NCBI GenBank assembly: GCA_016795425.1
Contig: JAEUHG010000156.1
Coordinates: 1-64,000, forward strand
Source: Verrucomicrobiales bacterium
GTDB lineage: Bacteria; Verrucomicrobiota; Verrucomicrobiia; Limisphaerales; CAIMTB01
Direction: 5' to 3'
DNA length: 64,000 nucleotides
Within the stretch, counting starts at the first letter, position 1. Every line of letters starts with the position of its first letter. The notes beneath the pieces were generated by a model. The model searched no databases and was not told the origin of the DNA. It was given only the letters and a program-made list of their open reading frames with translations. Shown piece after piece: positions 1-9,243 of this stretch. The position numbers and the translations under genes were made by a program.

Positions 1-408
<408 letters not shown>

Positions 409-412
<4 letters not shown>

Positions 413-429
413 GTCCTTCAGGACGATTT
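409..429 (+). other. Spacer hairpin after 23S rRNA
   Basis: An ATCGTCC stem pairs with GGACGAT across a TTCA tetraloop, directly after the mature 23S end and followed by TTTC. It could be an rRNA processing signal or part of the 23S terminal helix. It is not a full terminator, because 5S follows less than 100 bases later. Confidence 0.4.
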
Positions 430-507
430 CTGCTCGACGAGTCTGGCTGTCGGTTGATCCATGTATAGTTTTCAGGGAATCCATCCGGGTTCTTTCCAAG
501 AAGGTTT

Positions 508-623
508 TTCTGGTGGCAGTAAAGCTGTGGTCCGACCCGATCCCATTCCGAACTCGGACGTCAAACGCAGCGTTGCCGATGGTAGTGCTTCTATAGGTTG
601 CGCGAGAGTAGGTAGCCGCCAGT
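508..623 (+). rRNA. rrf: 5S ribosomal RNA
   Basis: This is a 5S rRNA of about 115 bases, 95 bases after 23S. The closing helix pairs TCTGGTGGC near 509 with GCCGCCAG near 615. Inside are the conserved CCGAACTCGGA, GCCGATGGTAGT and GCGAGAGTAGG segments. It forms the end of the rRNA operon and is followed by a strong terminator. Confidence 0.95.
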
Positions 624-632
624 TAATTTAAT

Positions 633-667
633 AAAGGCCGTCTCCGGTTCACGGAGGCGGCCTTTTT
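633..667 (+). terminator. Terminator of the rRNA operon
   Basis: A 14-base-pair stem with one G-T wobble (AAAGGCCGTCTCCG against CGGAGGCGGCCTTT) encloses a five-base loop and runs into TTTTT. It starts ten bases after 5S, as expected for rho-independent termination. Confidence 0.9.
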
Positions 668-800
668 CTTTGTGCGCCTTTGCCAGAGGGCACGATCTTG
701 GCCACCTGTTCAGCGTTGGATCATGAAGGTGGCACCGAGTCTGGAGGTTCCCCGGTAAGGCAGGATCTAGGGACTGTCGTTACAGGCTCCTCAGGAATGG

Positions 801-824
801 AAAAGGCCGGCGCAATCGCCGGCC
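801..824 (-). terminator. Terminator downstream of clpX
   Basis: A perfect inverted repeat, GGCCGGCG-CAAT-CGCCGGCC, lies at 805-824. On the minus strand it is followed by TTTT. It is 68 bases past the clpX stop and faces the rRNA terminator, so the two convergent units are each closed. Confidence 0.75.
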
Positions 825-891
825 TGGGATTGATCGGGTGGATGGTGGGGAGCCGGGGCTGGCGGTGTGAGCTGGATCTGCGTGGTCCAGG

Positions 892-2196
892 TCAGGCGGC
901 TTCCCGCTGTTCCCGGCGGCGAACGATGGGGGCAGCTTCACCGCGCACGACCGCGCGTGTGACGGTGACGCTCTGGATATCCGGTGCGCCGGGAATCTCG
1001 AACATCTGTTCCAGCATCAGCTTCTCCAGGATTCCTCGAAGTGCCCGGGCCCCAGTGCCTTTCTTCATGGCTTGGGCGGCGATCTCGCGTACGGCGTCAG
1101 GAGTGAACGTGAGTTCGACGTCGTCCATCGAGAGAAGCTTGGCGAACTGTTTGGTCAGGGCGTTTCTCGGTTCCGTGAGGATGGTGGCCATCTGCTCTTC
1201 GTTCAGCGGTTCCAGGACGCTGACGATGGGCAGTCGTCCGACGAATTCCGGAATGAAACCGAAGTTGAGAAGGTCCTCTGGTTCGACCTGTTCGGCGACG
1301 GGTTGGGTATTGGAGGGCGGTTGGGAGGAGGCATCGCCAATGGGGACACCAAATCCAAGAACCCGACGGCCGGATCGTCGTTGAACGATGCGATCGAGTC
1401 CGACGAATGCGCCGCCGCAGATGAAGAGGATGCCAGTGGTATCGACGCGGATATACTCCTGCTGAGGGTGCTTGCGACCGCCCTGGGGAGGAACGTTGCA
1501 GATCGTTCCTTCGAGCATTTTCAGGAGAGCTTGCTGGACGCCCTCTCCGGAAACGTCGCGAGTGATGGAGACATTTTCGGTTTTGCGGGCGATTTTGTCG
1601 ATTTCGTCGAGATAGACGATGCCGATCTGGGCACGGCGAACATCGTAGTCGGCGTTTTGGAGGAGGCGGAGAATGATGTTTTCGACATCTTCCCCGACAT
1701 AGCCCGCTTCGGTGAGGGTGGTGGCATCCGCGATCGCGAAGGGCACATCCAGGAGACGCGCCAGGGTGCGGGCCAGCAGGGTCTTTCCGCATCCGGTTGG
1801 TCCGATGAGGAGGATATTGCTCTTCTCCAACTCCACTTCGGTCGGATCGTCAGGGGTTCGATCTTTCTCCTTGAGGGATTCCTTGGTGGGAACCGGCGGT
1901 GGATTGGCGATGATGCGCTTGTAGTGGTTATGCACCGCCACCGCGAGCGTTCGTTTGGTGCGATCCTGGCCGACGCAGTATTGGTCCAGGTGGCGTTTGA
2001 TGTCGGCAGGTTTCGGAACGTTGAGGCGCGGCGTTGGTTTGCGTTCCTCGGGTTGCAAGTCTTTGTCGAGGACCTGTTTGCAGACAGCCACGCAGGCGTC
2101 GCAGATGTAAACGCCGGGACCCGCAATGAGTTTCTTGACCTCTGCGTGGGACTTCCCGCAGAAGCTGCACATGGTGAGTTGAGTGGGGCGTGCCAA
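892..2196 (-). CDS. clpX: ATP-dependent Clp protease ATP-binding subunit ClpX
   Basis: ClpX is the hexameric AAA+ unfoldase that feeds proteins into ClpP in the cytoplasm. The 434-residue product has the N-terminal zinc-binding domain (Cys10, Cys13, Cys32, Cys35), a Walker A motif GPTGCGKT at 132-139, a Walker B LDEIDK and the C-terminal AAA+ lid. The ClpP-docking loop reads LGF rather than the usual IGF. Length and start are normal for the family. It begins four bases after the clpP stop, so the two are surely co-transcribed, and a terminator follows. The tig gene, often upstream of clpP, is not here. Confidence 0.97.
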   Translation of the reverse strand: MARPTQLTMCSFCGKSHAEVKKLIAGPGVYICDACVAVCKQVLDKDLQPEERKPTPRLNVPKPADIKRHLDQYCVGQDRTKRTLAVAVHNHYKRIIANPPPVPTKESLKEKDRTPDDPTEVELEKSNILLIGPTGCGKTLLARTLARLLDVPFAIADATTLTEAGYVGEDVENIILRLLQNADYDVRRAQIGIVYLDEIDKIARKTENVSITRDVSGEGVQQALLKMLEGTICNVPPQGGRKHPQQEYIRVDTTGILFICGGAFVGLDRIVQRRSGRRVLGFGVPIGDASSQPPSNTQPVAEQVEPEDLLNFGFIPEFVGRLPIVSVLEPLNEEQMATILTEPRNALTKQFAKLLSMDDVELTFTPDAVREIAAQAMKKGTGARALRGILEKLMLEQMFEIPGAPDIQSVTVTRAVVRGEAAPIVRRREQREAA

Positions 2197-2200
2197 GGGA

Positions 2201-2836
2201 TCAGGGGTTGGCGGCGACGGGTTCGGCGATTTCCCTGCGGGACTTCACGACATCATCGACGAGGCCGTAGACTTTGGCCTCTTCTGCGGACATAAAGCGA
2301 TCGCGGTCGGTATCACGCCCAATCTGGTCGAGAGACTGTCCGGTGTGTTGGGCGAGGATTTCGTTGAGACGATCTTTGAGACGGAGAATCTCCTTGGCCT
2401 GGATGCTGATATCGCTGGCCGCGCCCTGCACCCCTCCCCACGGCTGATGGATCATGATGCGGGCGTTGGGGAGGGCGTAGCGTTTGCCCTTGCTTCCGGC
2501 GGCGAGGAGGACAGCCCCCATGCTGGCGGCTTGTCCGATGCAGTAGGTGTTCACGTCGCAGGTCATGAACTGCATGGTGTCGTAGATGGCGAGTCCCGCG
2601 GTGACGCTGCCGCCCGGGGAATTGATGTAGAGGTGGATGTCCTTTTTGGGATCGGTCATCTGCAGGAACAAGAGTTGGGCGATGATCGCGTTGGCGACCA
2701 TGTCATCCACCGGGGTTCCAAGGAAAACAATACGATCCACTAGCAGCCGCGAGTAAATGTCCCAGCTACGCTCGCCTCGCCCGGTCTGCTCCACCACGTA
2801 CGGGATGAGCACCCCTCCCTCGTTCAACGCTTTCAT
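2201..2836 (-). CDS. clpP: ATP-dependent Clp protease proteolytic subunit ClpP
   Basis: ClpP is the barrel-forming serine protease of the ClpXP complex. The 211-residue product shows the catalytic triad in the right spacing: Ser105 in QAASMG, His130 in MIHQP and Asp179 in the RDTDRDRF segment. The YINSPGG oxyanion-hole segment is at 70-76. Length is typical, with a short N-terminal propeptide-like stretch. It is the first gene of a clpP-clpX operon. The upstream gene on the same strand is an unrelated secreted hydrolase about 100 bases away, so a promoter probably lies between them. Confidence 0.97.
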   Translation of the reverse strand: MKALNEGGVLIPYVVEQTGRGERSWDIYSRLLVDRIVFLGTPVDDMVANAIIAQLLFLQMTDPKKDIHLYINSPGGSVTAGLAIYDTMQFMTCDVNTYCIGQAASMGAVLLAAGSKGKRYALPNARIMIHQPWGGVQGAASDISIQAKEILRLKDRLNEILAQHTGQSLDQIGRDTDRDRFMSAEEAKVYGLVDDVVKSRREIAEPVAANP

Positions 2837-2932
2837 GGGCGGGCAACCTAGTGGCGGGGCCGGGGACCGTCAAGGAACCGGGACGCTTCTTGGCGCAACG
2901 GGTGGGTTGTCGCGCCGGCGACGATCGGATCG

Positions 2933-3823
2933 CTAGGGACGGGACAAGCGGTAGAATCGGGTCAGGGTGGTGGCCGCGTTGGTGAGGCGCAAGGTGGTGC
3001 CGTTGGAGTAGGGGACCTGTTCGATGACGTTGAAGACCCAGCCCGTGGGTGCAAAGGCAGTGACGAACTCAAGAACGAGATGGCCATGTGCGGCGGGCCA
3101 TTCCACCGCCACGCGGCGGGATGGGAGCGTGGTGATCCGGAGTTCCGGTTCGAGATCCGTCGGAGGCGGGGAGGCGAGGGACTCGAAGACGATGGCGGCC
3201 ATGGCGGCGGCGCCACGGTTGTTCGGGTGGACGGTGTCGGGAAACCACGCGCCGCGATCGGACAGGCGCGTATGGAAGTCGATGAGCCCCGTCCCCAGTC
3301 GTGTTGCGAGATCACGGGCGGCCGGCGCGATGTTGGTGGCCACGACACCGGGTTTGATGTCGAAGGCGCCGGTCTTGAAGACCGGAGCCGGTGTACAGAC
3401 GATGACGCGGGGCTGACTGGGAAGAGCGCGGTAGATGCCAACCAATTCCTCGTAGTCGGCCACGAAGTTGGTTCCGTAACGCCAGTTCTGGGGCTTGGAG
3501 TCATTCGTTCCCAACTTGATGATCACCACATCCGGGCCCCAATCCTGACTTTGTCGGAAGGCGGCCTCCTTCCAGTACGGGAAGTCTCCCTTTTTGAGCA
3601 GGGTGCGACCGCTGACGCCGAAATTGCGCACGGCATAGTCGTTGGTTCCAAACAGGCGTTGGAGACGGGCCGGGTAGCTTTCGATGGCTGGGCTCGCGAG
3701 TCCGGCACCCTCGGTGATGCTGTCTCCGACACAGGCTACCTTCAGTGGCACGGCAATGGCGGAAATGGAAAAGGCCAAGAGCGCGCCTTGGGAAAGCAGG
3801 CGCCGGCACGAGCGGCAGGGCAT
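2933..3823 (-). CDS. Secreted SGNH/GDSL-family hydrolase
   Basis: This is a 296-residue esterase-like protein of the SGNH superfamily, probably a carbohydrate O-acetylesterase acting outside the cytoplasm. A hydrophobic N-terminus (residues 8-26) looks like a signal peptide. Block I is GDSITEG with nucleophile Ser35, block III is LGTND, and the C-terminal block HPNNRG supplies the catalytic His. A beta-strand tail of about 70 residues follows the catalytic domain and ends in FYRLSRP, a type of ending common in verrucomicrobial secreted proteins. The substrate cannot be read from the sequence. It is divergent from the oxidoreductase gene that follows. Confidence 0.85.
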   Translation of the reverse strand: MPCRSCRRLLSQGALLAFSISAIAVPLKVACVGDSITEGAGLASPAIESYPARLQRLFGTNDYAVRNFGVSGRTLLKKGDFPYWKEAAFRQSQDWGPDVVIIKLGTNDSKPQNWRYGTNFVADYEELVGIYRALPSQPRVIVCTPAPVFKTGAFDIKPGVVATNIAPAARDLATRLGTGLIDFHTRLSDRGAWFPDTVHPNNRGAAAMAAIVFESLASPPPTDLEPELRITTLPSRRVAVEWPAAHGHLVLEFVTAFAPTGWVFNVIEQVPYSNGTTLRLTNAATTLTRFYRLSRP

Positions 3824-4009
3824 GACTCGACGCTAGGCCGTTCTATGGGGGCGTCAATGACAGGGAGGATGTGCGAAATCGGCACCTGGTCACTTGACCG
3901 TGTCGGCGTCCCGGCGACAGGCTCGGACGTCCCTCGAACGACGAAGTTTTGACGCGTGCGGATGTGACGTTTGGAACACGTCTTGGATCCGCCGATACAC
4001 CATCTGGCT

Positions 4010-5368
4010 ATGCCCATGAAAACTCGGACCTATTTTCCGAACCGCCGTCACTTTCTAAAAACCGCCGCCTCGGCGACGGGCGCCTTCATGATTGTGCCCC
4101 GGCACGTGATTGCCGGCGGGGCAAATCCCGCACCGAGCGAACGGATTAACATTGCGGGCATCGGCGTCGGCGGAATGGGGGCCGGCGACATTGCGACGGT
4201 AGCTCCCGAACACAACATCGTGGCGCTCTGCGACGTCGATGTGCGTCATTCCGCCGATACCTACAAGAAGTTCCCCAAGGCTCGGCAGTTCCGTGATTTC
4301 CGAAAGATGTTCGACGCGATGGAGAAGGAAATCGACGCCGTGGTGGTGTCGACTCCGGACCACACGCACGCGGTGGCGGCCATAGCGGCGATGCGTCGGG
4401 GAAAGCATGTGTATTGTCAGAAGCCGCTGGCGCATTCGGTTTATGAAGTGCGGGCGATGATGAAAGCGGCCAAGGAACACAAGGTGGTCACCCAACTCGG
4501 CAACCAAGGCCATTCGTATGATACGATTCGCGACTTTTGCGAATGGATCTGGTCTGGCGCCATTGGAAAGGTCCATACCATTCATGCCGGTTGCGAGGCG
4601 GTGAACTCCGGTATGGATCAATTGGCCGCACTGAAGGAGGTGCACTCCGTGCCTTCAACCCTGGATTGGGATCTCTGGCTGGGACCGGCGTTGGACCGGC
4701 CGTACCATCCGGCGTACTTGCCGGGCTCGTGGCGGGGTTGGGTTCCATTTGGCAACGGAACGGTGGGCGATTGGACCTGCCACGTCGTCGATCCGGTATT
4801 TTGGGCGCTGGATCTCGGAGCGCCGACATCGGTGGTGGCGAAGGTGCCGAATTACAATCCGAAGACCCAAGGGGATGCGTTTCCAAAGGGTGAGGTCATC
4901 ACCTATCAATTCCCGGCCAAGGGCGATCGCGGCCCGGTGACCATGCATTGGTACAGCGGGACCGAGCGCATCCCGCGACCGCCGGAGATGGATCCCGATG
5001 ACAAGGAAGTCCGCACCGGAGCGGTGGTCATCGGCGACAAGGGAACCATCATGTATGGATCGCACGGCGCCGGCGGGGTGCGACTGCTTCCGCATGCCCG
5101 GATGGAGGCGTTTCAACGTCCTCCAAAAACGATTCCGCGGGTAAAGGAGCACCATTGGGAGTGGCTGCAGGCGATTCGCGGCGGCGGGAAAACCGGATCT
5201 GACTTTTCCTATGGTGGCCCCCTGACCGAGTTGGCTTTGCTCGGCGTAATTGCCATCAAATTCCCGGGGCAACGGCTGGACTGGGATTCCGAGTCCGCAC
5301 GATTCAAGAATTTCTCCGATGCCAATGCCTGGATCCAACCGCCTTCGCGCTCGGGATGGTCGCTATAG
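4010..5368 (+). CDS. Tat-exported Gfo/Idh/MocA-family oxidoreductase
   Basis: This is a 452-residue NAD(P)-dependent oxidoreductase of the Gfo/Idh/MocA type, which oxidises or reduces sugars and sugar derivatives. The N-terminus carries a twin-arginine signal (NRRHFLK followed by a hydrophobic stretch), so it is probably exported with its cofactor bound. The Rossmann motif GIGVGGMG lies near residue 50, and the family EKP motif appears as QKP near residue 145. An in-frame TTG lies upstream at 3971, but the ATG at 4010 (or 4016) gives a normal Tat leader. The family often takes part in 3-keto-sugar chemistry with DUF1080 proteins, one of which lies 42 kb away. The substrate is unknown. Confidence 0.88.
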   Translation: MPMKTRTYFPNRRHFLKTAASATGAFMIVPRHVIAGGANPAPSERINIAGIGVGGMGAGDIATVAPEHNIVALCDVDVRHSADTYKKFPKARQFRDFRKMFDAMEKEIDAVVVSTPDHTHAVAAIAAMRRGKHVYCQKPLAHSVYEVRAMMKAAKEHKVVTQLGNQGHSYDTIRDFCEWIWSGAIGKVHTIHAGCEAVNSGMDQLAALKEVHSVPSTLDWDLWLGPALDRPYHPAYLPGSWRGWVPFGNGTVGDWTCHVVDPVFWALDLGAPTSVVAKVPNYNPKTQGDAFPKGEVITYQFPAKGDRGPVTMHWYSGTERIPRPPEMDPDDKEVRTGAVVIGDKGTIMYGSHGAGGVRLLPHARMEAFQRPPKTIPRVKEHHWEWLQAIRGGGKTGSDFSYGGPLTELALLGVIAIKFPGQRLDWDSESARFKNFSDANAWIQPPSRSGWSL

Positions 5369-7331
5369 GACCGGAAGTGAGGGTTGGTTTCTGGCCGCTC
5401 TCGCCCGATGGCAGCGGCGAGTTCGATGGATTTTTTGGGCTTGGATCTGCTTCGGTTCCATGGCCGTCGTAGGGGCCGAGCGTTCAGACAGCTTCGGGAT
5501 AGAGGTGGTCGATGATCAGACGGGCCGCGGGGTGCCGTTGGTGGAATTGAGGACGGTCCACAAGGTCAGTTACTGGACCGACAGTGGGGGCTGGGTAGCC
5601 TTCGATGAGCCAGGCTTGCTTGGAAGGGAGGTGTTTTTCCACATCGCGAGCCCAGGTTACACGTTTCCCAAGGACTCGTTCGGCTACGAAGGAATCCGCG
5701 TCCGAACCCGGCGTGGCGGTCGGACGCGATGGGTCGTCCACAGAACCAACATCGCCGAGCGCTTATACCGGGTGACGGGAGCGGGCATCTACCGGGACAT
5801 GGTGTCGCTAGGGCGTCGGTCGCCCCTGCGAGAGCCGTTGTTGAATGCTCAGGTCACGGGACAGGACACCGTCATCGCGACTCCCTATCGCGGAAAACTC
5901 TACTGGTTTTGGGGCGACACAGACCGAGCCAGCTACCCCTTGGGTAACTTTGCGGCGGCTGGCGCGGTGTCGGAGTTTCCCTCCAAGGGAGGATTGGATC
6001 CTTCGATCGGCGTCGATCTCGAGTATTTTCGAAACGCCGAAGGCTTCAGCCGCTCGATGTGTCCGGGACTGGGGAAGGGTCTGCATTGGATCGAGGGGGT
6101 GATGACCGTTCGCGACGAGAACGATGAGGAACAGTTGGTGGCGCGCGTTTCGAGTCAGGAGGGATTGAAGCCAGCGTATGCGTGGCATTTGATGGTCTTC
6201 GACGATCGCAAAGGAGTATTTCGCCGACAGGTCACCTGGGATCTGCAGGACGGTCACGATTCCTCGCATCCATTTCGAGCTTGGGTCGCCGGCCGAGAAT
6301 ACTTGTTTCTCTACCCAAACTATCGGGTGCCGGCGAATCTGAGCAGCCTGTCGGACCTGTCCGCCTACGAGGCCTACACCTGCATGGTCGAGGGGGCGGG
6401 TTCGACGACCATCGAGCGCGATGCGACAGGTGCCGCCCGGTATGCGTGGCGTGCCGGAGGCAAACGGTGGAATCACGGACGCCAGCGCGCGCTGGTGCGC
6501 GATGGCCGGATTGGTGATGCCGATCGCTGGTTGCGACAGGTGGACGTAGCGACGGGTGCACCGGTTCCCGACGGACGTGGCTCCGTATGTTGGAACGAGT
6601 ATCGTCAGCGTTGGATCCAACTGGCTTCCGGAGCGCCGGGAGACGTCTGGTTTTCGGAAGCGGACACACCGGTTGGCCCGTGGGTCTACGCGCGCAAGGT
6701 GGTGACGCACGGCGACTACAATTTCTATAACCCGACTCAGCATCCTTATTTCGACCAGGATGGTGGGCGGCTGGTGTATTTCGAGGGCACCTACACCGCG
6801 AGTTTTTCGGGTGCCAAGACCCTGACGCCCCGATACGACTACAACCAAATCATGTACCGGCTGGATCTCTCCGACCAGCGGTTGGATCTGCCGGTCCCGG
6901 TGTATCGGATGGCGGCCCCGGATGCTGTTCCTCGTTTCGTCACCCGCACCCGTCTCGAGCTGGAGGGTGCTTGGGATCGGGTACGGGAGATCGCATTTCT
7001 CGCGCTACCGCCAACCCCGCAAAGGAACGGGTTGGTGTCTGTCTTCGCAGATGACCGCGGAGGGCTGACCTTGACCCCACCCCACCTCAACGCGGTTGGG
7101 GTCTTTCAAGGTCTTGCCCTGGAAGGCGGGCCAGTCGACAAGTGGCCGGGAACCACGGTTCTCTATCGACACCCGGGGGCGGATGGCGATGAGCCAAGCT
7201 TTGGCATCCAAGTCCGTGGTCCCAGGGATGAGGCGATATGCCGGGTTTGGGCGCGGCCGACGGGAGCTGTCACTTGGGACCCCACCATCCGTCCAAAGCC
7301 CGCCGTTTCAGGCGGGTCGGCGGGACGTTGA
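5325..7331 (+). CDS. Secreted protein, probable beta-propeller, unknown function
   Basis: I do not recognise the family. The product of about 668 residues has a long basic N-region, a Trp-rich hydrophobic stretch and a plausible cleavage site near VVGA/ERSD, so it is likely exported. It contains repeated aromatic and Asp/Gly-rich strands (YWFWGDTD, YLFLYPNY, YVYF-like segments), reminiscent of propeller glycosidases of the GH43 type, but no catalytic set can be named. The start is uncertain: ATG at 5325 overlaps the preceding gene by 44 bases, and later starts would lose the signal peptide. It ends ten bases before the convergent ispG stop and is probably translated together with the upstream oxidoreductase. 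Confidence 0.7.
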   Translation: MPGSNRLRARDGRYRTGSEGWFLAALARWQRRVRWIFWAWICFGSMAVVGAERSDSFGIEVVDDQTGRGVPLVELRTVHKVSYWTDSGGWVAFDEPGLLGREVFFHIASPGYTFPKDSFGYEGIRVRTRRGGRTRWVVHRTNIAERLYRVTGAGIYRDMVSLGRRSPLREPLLNAQVTGQDTVIATPYRGKLYWFWGDTDRASYPLGNFAAAGAVSEFPSKGGLDPSIGVDLEYFRNAEGFSRSMCPGLGKGLHWIEGVMTVRDENDEEQLVARVSSQEGLKPAYAWHLMVFDDRKGVFRRQVTWDLQDGHDSSHPFRAWVAGREYLFLYPNYRVPANLSSLSDLSAYEAYTCMVEGAGSTTIERDATGAARYAWRAGGKRWNHGRQRALVRDGRIGDADRWLRQVDVATGAPVPDGRGSVCWNEYRQRWIQLASGAPGDVWFSEADTPVGPWVYARKVVTHGDYNFYNPTQHPYFDQDGGRLVYFEGTYTASFSGAKTLTPRYDYNQIMYRLDLSDQRLDLPVPVYRMAAPDAVPRFVTRTRLELEGAWDRVREIAFLALPPTPQRNGLVSVFADDRGGLTLTPPHLNAVGVFQGLALEGGPVDKWPGTTVLYRHPGADGDEPSFGIQVRGPRDEAICRVWARPTGAVTWDPTIRPKPAVSGGSAGR

Positions 7332-7340
7332 TGCGAAGAG

Positions 7341-9146
7341 TCAGGACGGACCGGTGGGAAGCACCGCGGAGGTTTCCGGCTCGACCCACTTGCCGTGTTC
7401 CCGGATGAGGTCGACGAGGCGCTCGACTGCCTCCGTCTCGGGAATGTTGAATTTCACGGCGGTTTTGCCGACGTAAAGATTGATTTTGCCGGGAGCGCCG
7501 CCGACATAGCCAAAGTCGGCATCGGCCATTTCGCCGGGGCCGTTCACGATGCAACCCATGATGGCGATTTTTACGCCCTTGAGGTGCTCGGTGCGGGCTT
7601 TGATGCGGGCAGTGACAGTCTGGAGGTTGAAGAGTGTGCGGCCGCAGCTGGGACAGGCGACGTAATCCGTCTTGAAGCTTCGGCAACCGGCCGCCTGAAG
7701 GATATTGAAGGCGAGGCGCAACGACTGGCCGGCACCACTCTCGCCTCGCACGAGAATGGCGTCGCCAAGGCCGTCCGCGAGCAAGGAGCCGATCACTACG
7801 GAAGCGCGAAGCAAGGCTGTGTCGGGCGTTAGCGGCACGTCGTCGAAGGCGAGGCAATCCTTGAGCAGAATGGGATTTCGCCGGCCAGCTTCGCGAAGGC
7901 GGATGGCGAGGAGTCGGAAAGCCGTGATGGCCGGCAGGTCGATCTCGTCACGCACGGTGACCAATTGCGTGTCGCAGGGGAGCGTGTCGGGAGTCAGTGG
8001 CGATCGCGGATCGAGTTCCAGGACATTGAGGTCCTCGTAAATACCCTCGGGCCGGACATCGGCTTTGGCAGGGATTTTGGCCGCGACCTTGTCGAAGGCC
8101 GCCTGAGTCACGATGACTCGGACCACGTTCTCGCCGCCGCACGACACGTCGCCGAGGTTGGCGACCGCGGACTCGCGACGGGAAAAATGGAAGGGATCCC
8201 AGGCAGGCGGCGAGCGGTGCGAGGAAATCGCGGTTCGTGCCTCGGTGAGTTGCGGAATCTGGGCGAGCAGATCCCGGCAGACGGGTATTTCACGAGGACT
8301 GTCTTCGGTGAGACTGACGCGGATGGTGTCGCCGAGTCCGTCGCAGAGCAGGGAGCCGATACCGATGGCCGACTTGATGCGGCCGTCTTCGCCTTCGCCG
8401 GCTTCCGTGACCCCGAGGTGAATGGGATAGTTCCAATCCGGCCCGAGACTGGCGAGGCGATCGACGAGGAGGCGATAGCACTCGATCATGACCTTCGGAT
8501 TGGAGGCCTTCATCGAGAAGACAAAGTCGTGGAAGTCGTGCTTGCGACAGACGCGGGCGAATTCCAGTGCGCTCTCGACCATGCCAGCGGGGGTGTCGCC
8601 CCAGCGGTTCATGATGCGGTCGCTGAGGGATCCGTGGTTGGTTCCGATGCGCAGGGCACGTCCAAGTCGTCGGCATTCCAGGACGAGCGGCGCGAACGCC
8701 TCCTCCATTTTGGCCACTTCGGCGGCGTACACCTCATCGGTGTACTCCTTGACTGCGAATTTCTTCTTGTCGGCGTAGTTGCCCGGGTTAACGCGGATTT
8801 TTTCCACCCACTTGACCGCCTCCATGGCGGCTTCCGGTTTGAAATGAATATCGGCGACGATCGGCACCCAGCAATCGCGAGCGCGCAATTCGGCGACGAT
8901 GTTCTGGAGATTGGCTGCGTCCTTTACGGTGGGCGCGGTGATGCGGACGATCTGGCACCCGACTTTGACGAGATCCAGGGTCTCCCGGACACAGGCCGCG
9001 GTGTCCATGGTGTCGCAGGTGATCATGGATTGGACCACGACCGGATGCTGGCCACCGATGGTGACGCCGCCACGGCTGGGATCGCCGACCCGCACTTCCC
9101 GGGTGATGCGACGTTGGAACTGGAAAAGCGAAGGGCAGTAGCTCAT
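7341..9146 (-). CDS. ispG: 4-hydroxy-3-methylbut-2-enyl diphosphate synthase (long form)
   Basis: IspG (GcpE) converts methylerythritol cyclodiphosphate to HMBPP in the non-mevalonate isoprenoid pathway, using a [4Fe-4S] cluster. The 601-residue product has an N-terminal TIM-barrel domain starting VRVGDPSRGGVTIGG and a C-terminal iron-sulphur domain with CPSCGRTLF and GCIVNGPGE. Its length, about 600 rather than 370, reflects the extra middle domain found in plants, Chlamydia and Bacteroidetes. The ATG at 9146 begins MSYCPSLF; the open frame runs on upstream, but that extension has no family similarity. It follows rseP on the same strand with a gap of 97 bases. No dxr is next to it. Confidence 0.96.
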   Translation of the reverse strand: MSYCPSLFQFQRRITREVRVGDPSRGGVTIGGQHPVVVQSMITCDTMDTAACVRETLDLVKVGCQIVRITAPTVKDAANLQNIVAELRARDCWVPIVADIHFKPEAAMEAVKWVEKIRVNPGNYADKKKFAVKEYTDEVYAAEVAKMEEAFAPLVLECRRLGRALRIGTNHGSLSDRIMNRWGDTPAGMVESALEFARVCRKHDFHDFVFSMKASNPKVMIECYRLLVDRLASLGPDWNYPIHLGVTEAGEGEDGRIKSAIGIGSLLCDGLGDTIRVSLTEDSPREIPVCRDLLAQIPQLTEARTAISSHRSPPAWDPFHFSRRESAVANLGDVSCGGENVVRVIVTQAAFDKVAAKIPAKADVRPEGIYEDLNVLELDPRSPLTPDTLPCDTQLVTVRDEIDLPAITAFRLLAIRLREAGRRNPILLKDCLAFDDVPLTPDTALLRASVVIGSLLADGLGDAILVRGESGAGQSLRLAFNILQAAGCRSFKTDYVACPSCGRTLFNLQTVTARIKARTEHLKGVKIAIMGCIVNGPGEMADADFGYVGGAPGKINLYVGKTAVKFNIPETEAVERLVDLIREHGKWVEPETSAVLPTGPS

Positions 9147-9243
9147 GGACGGAGGGGTCTGTGGCGGTCCCCGTTTTGGGCAGGTCAATCTGTCCCGTGG
9201 TGAATCGGGGTGGTTGATATCGTGGAGAACCGCACCGGAAGAA

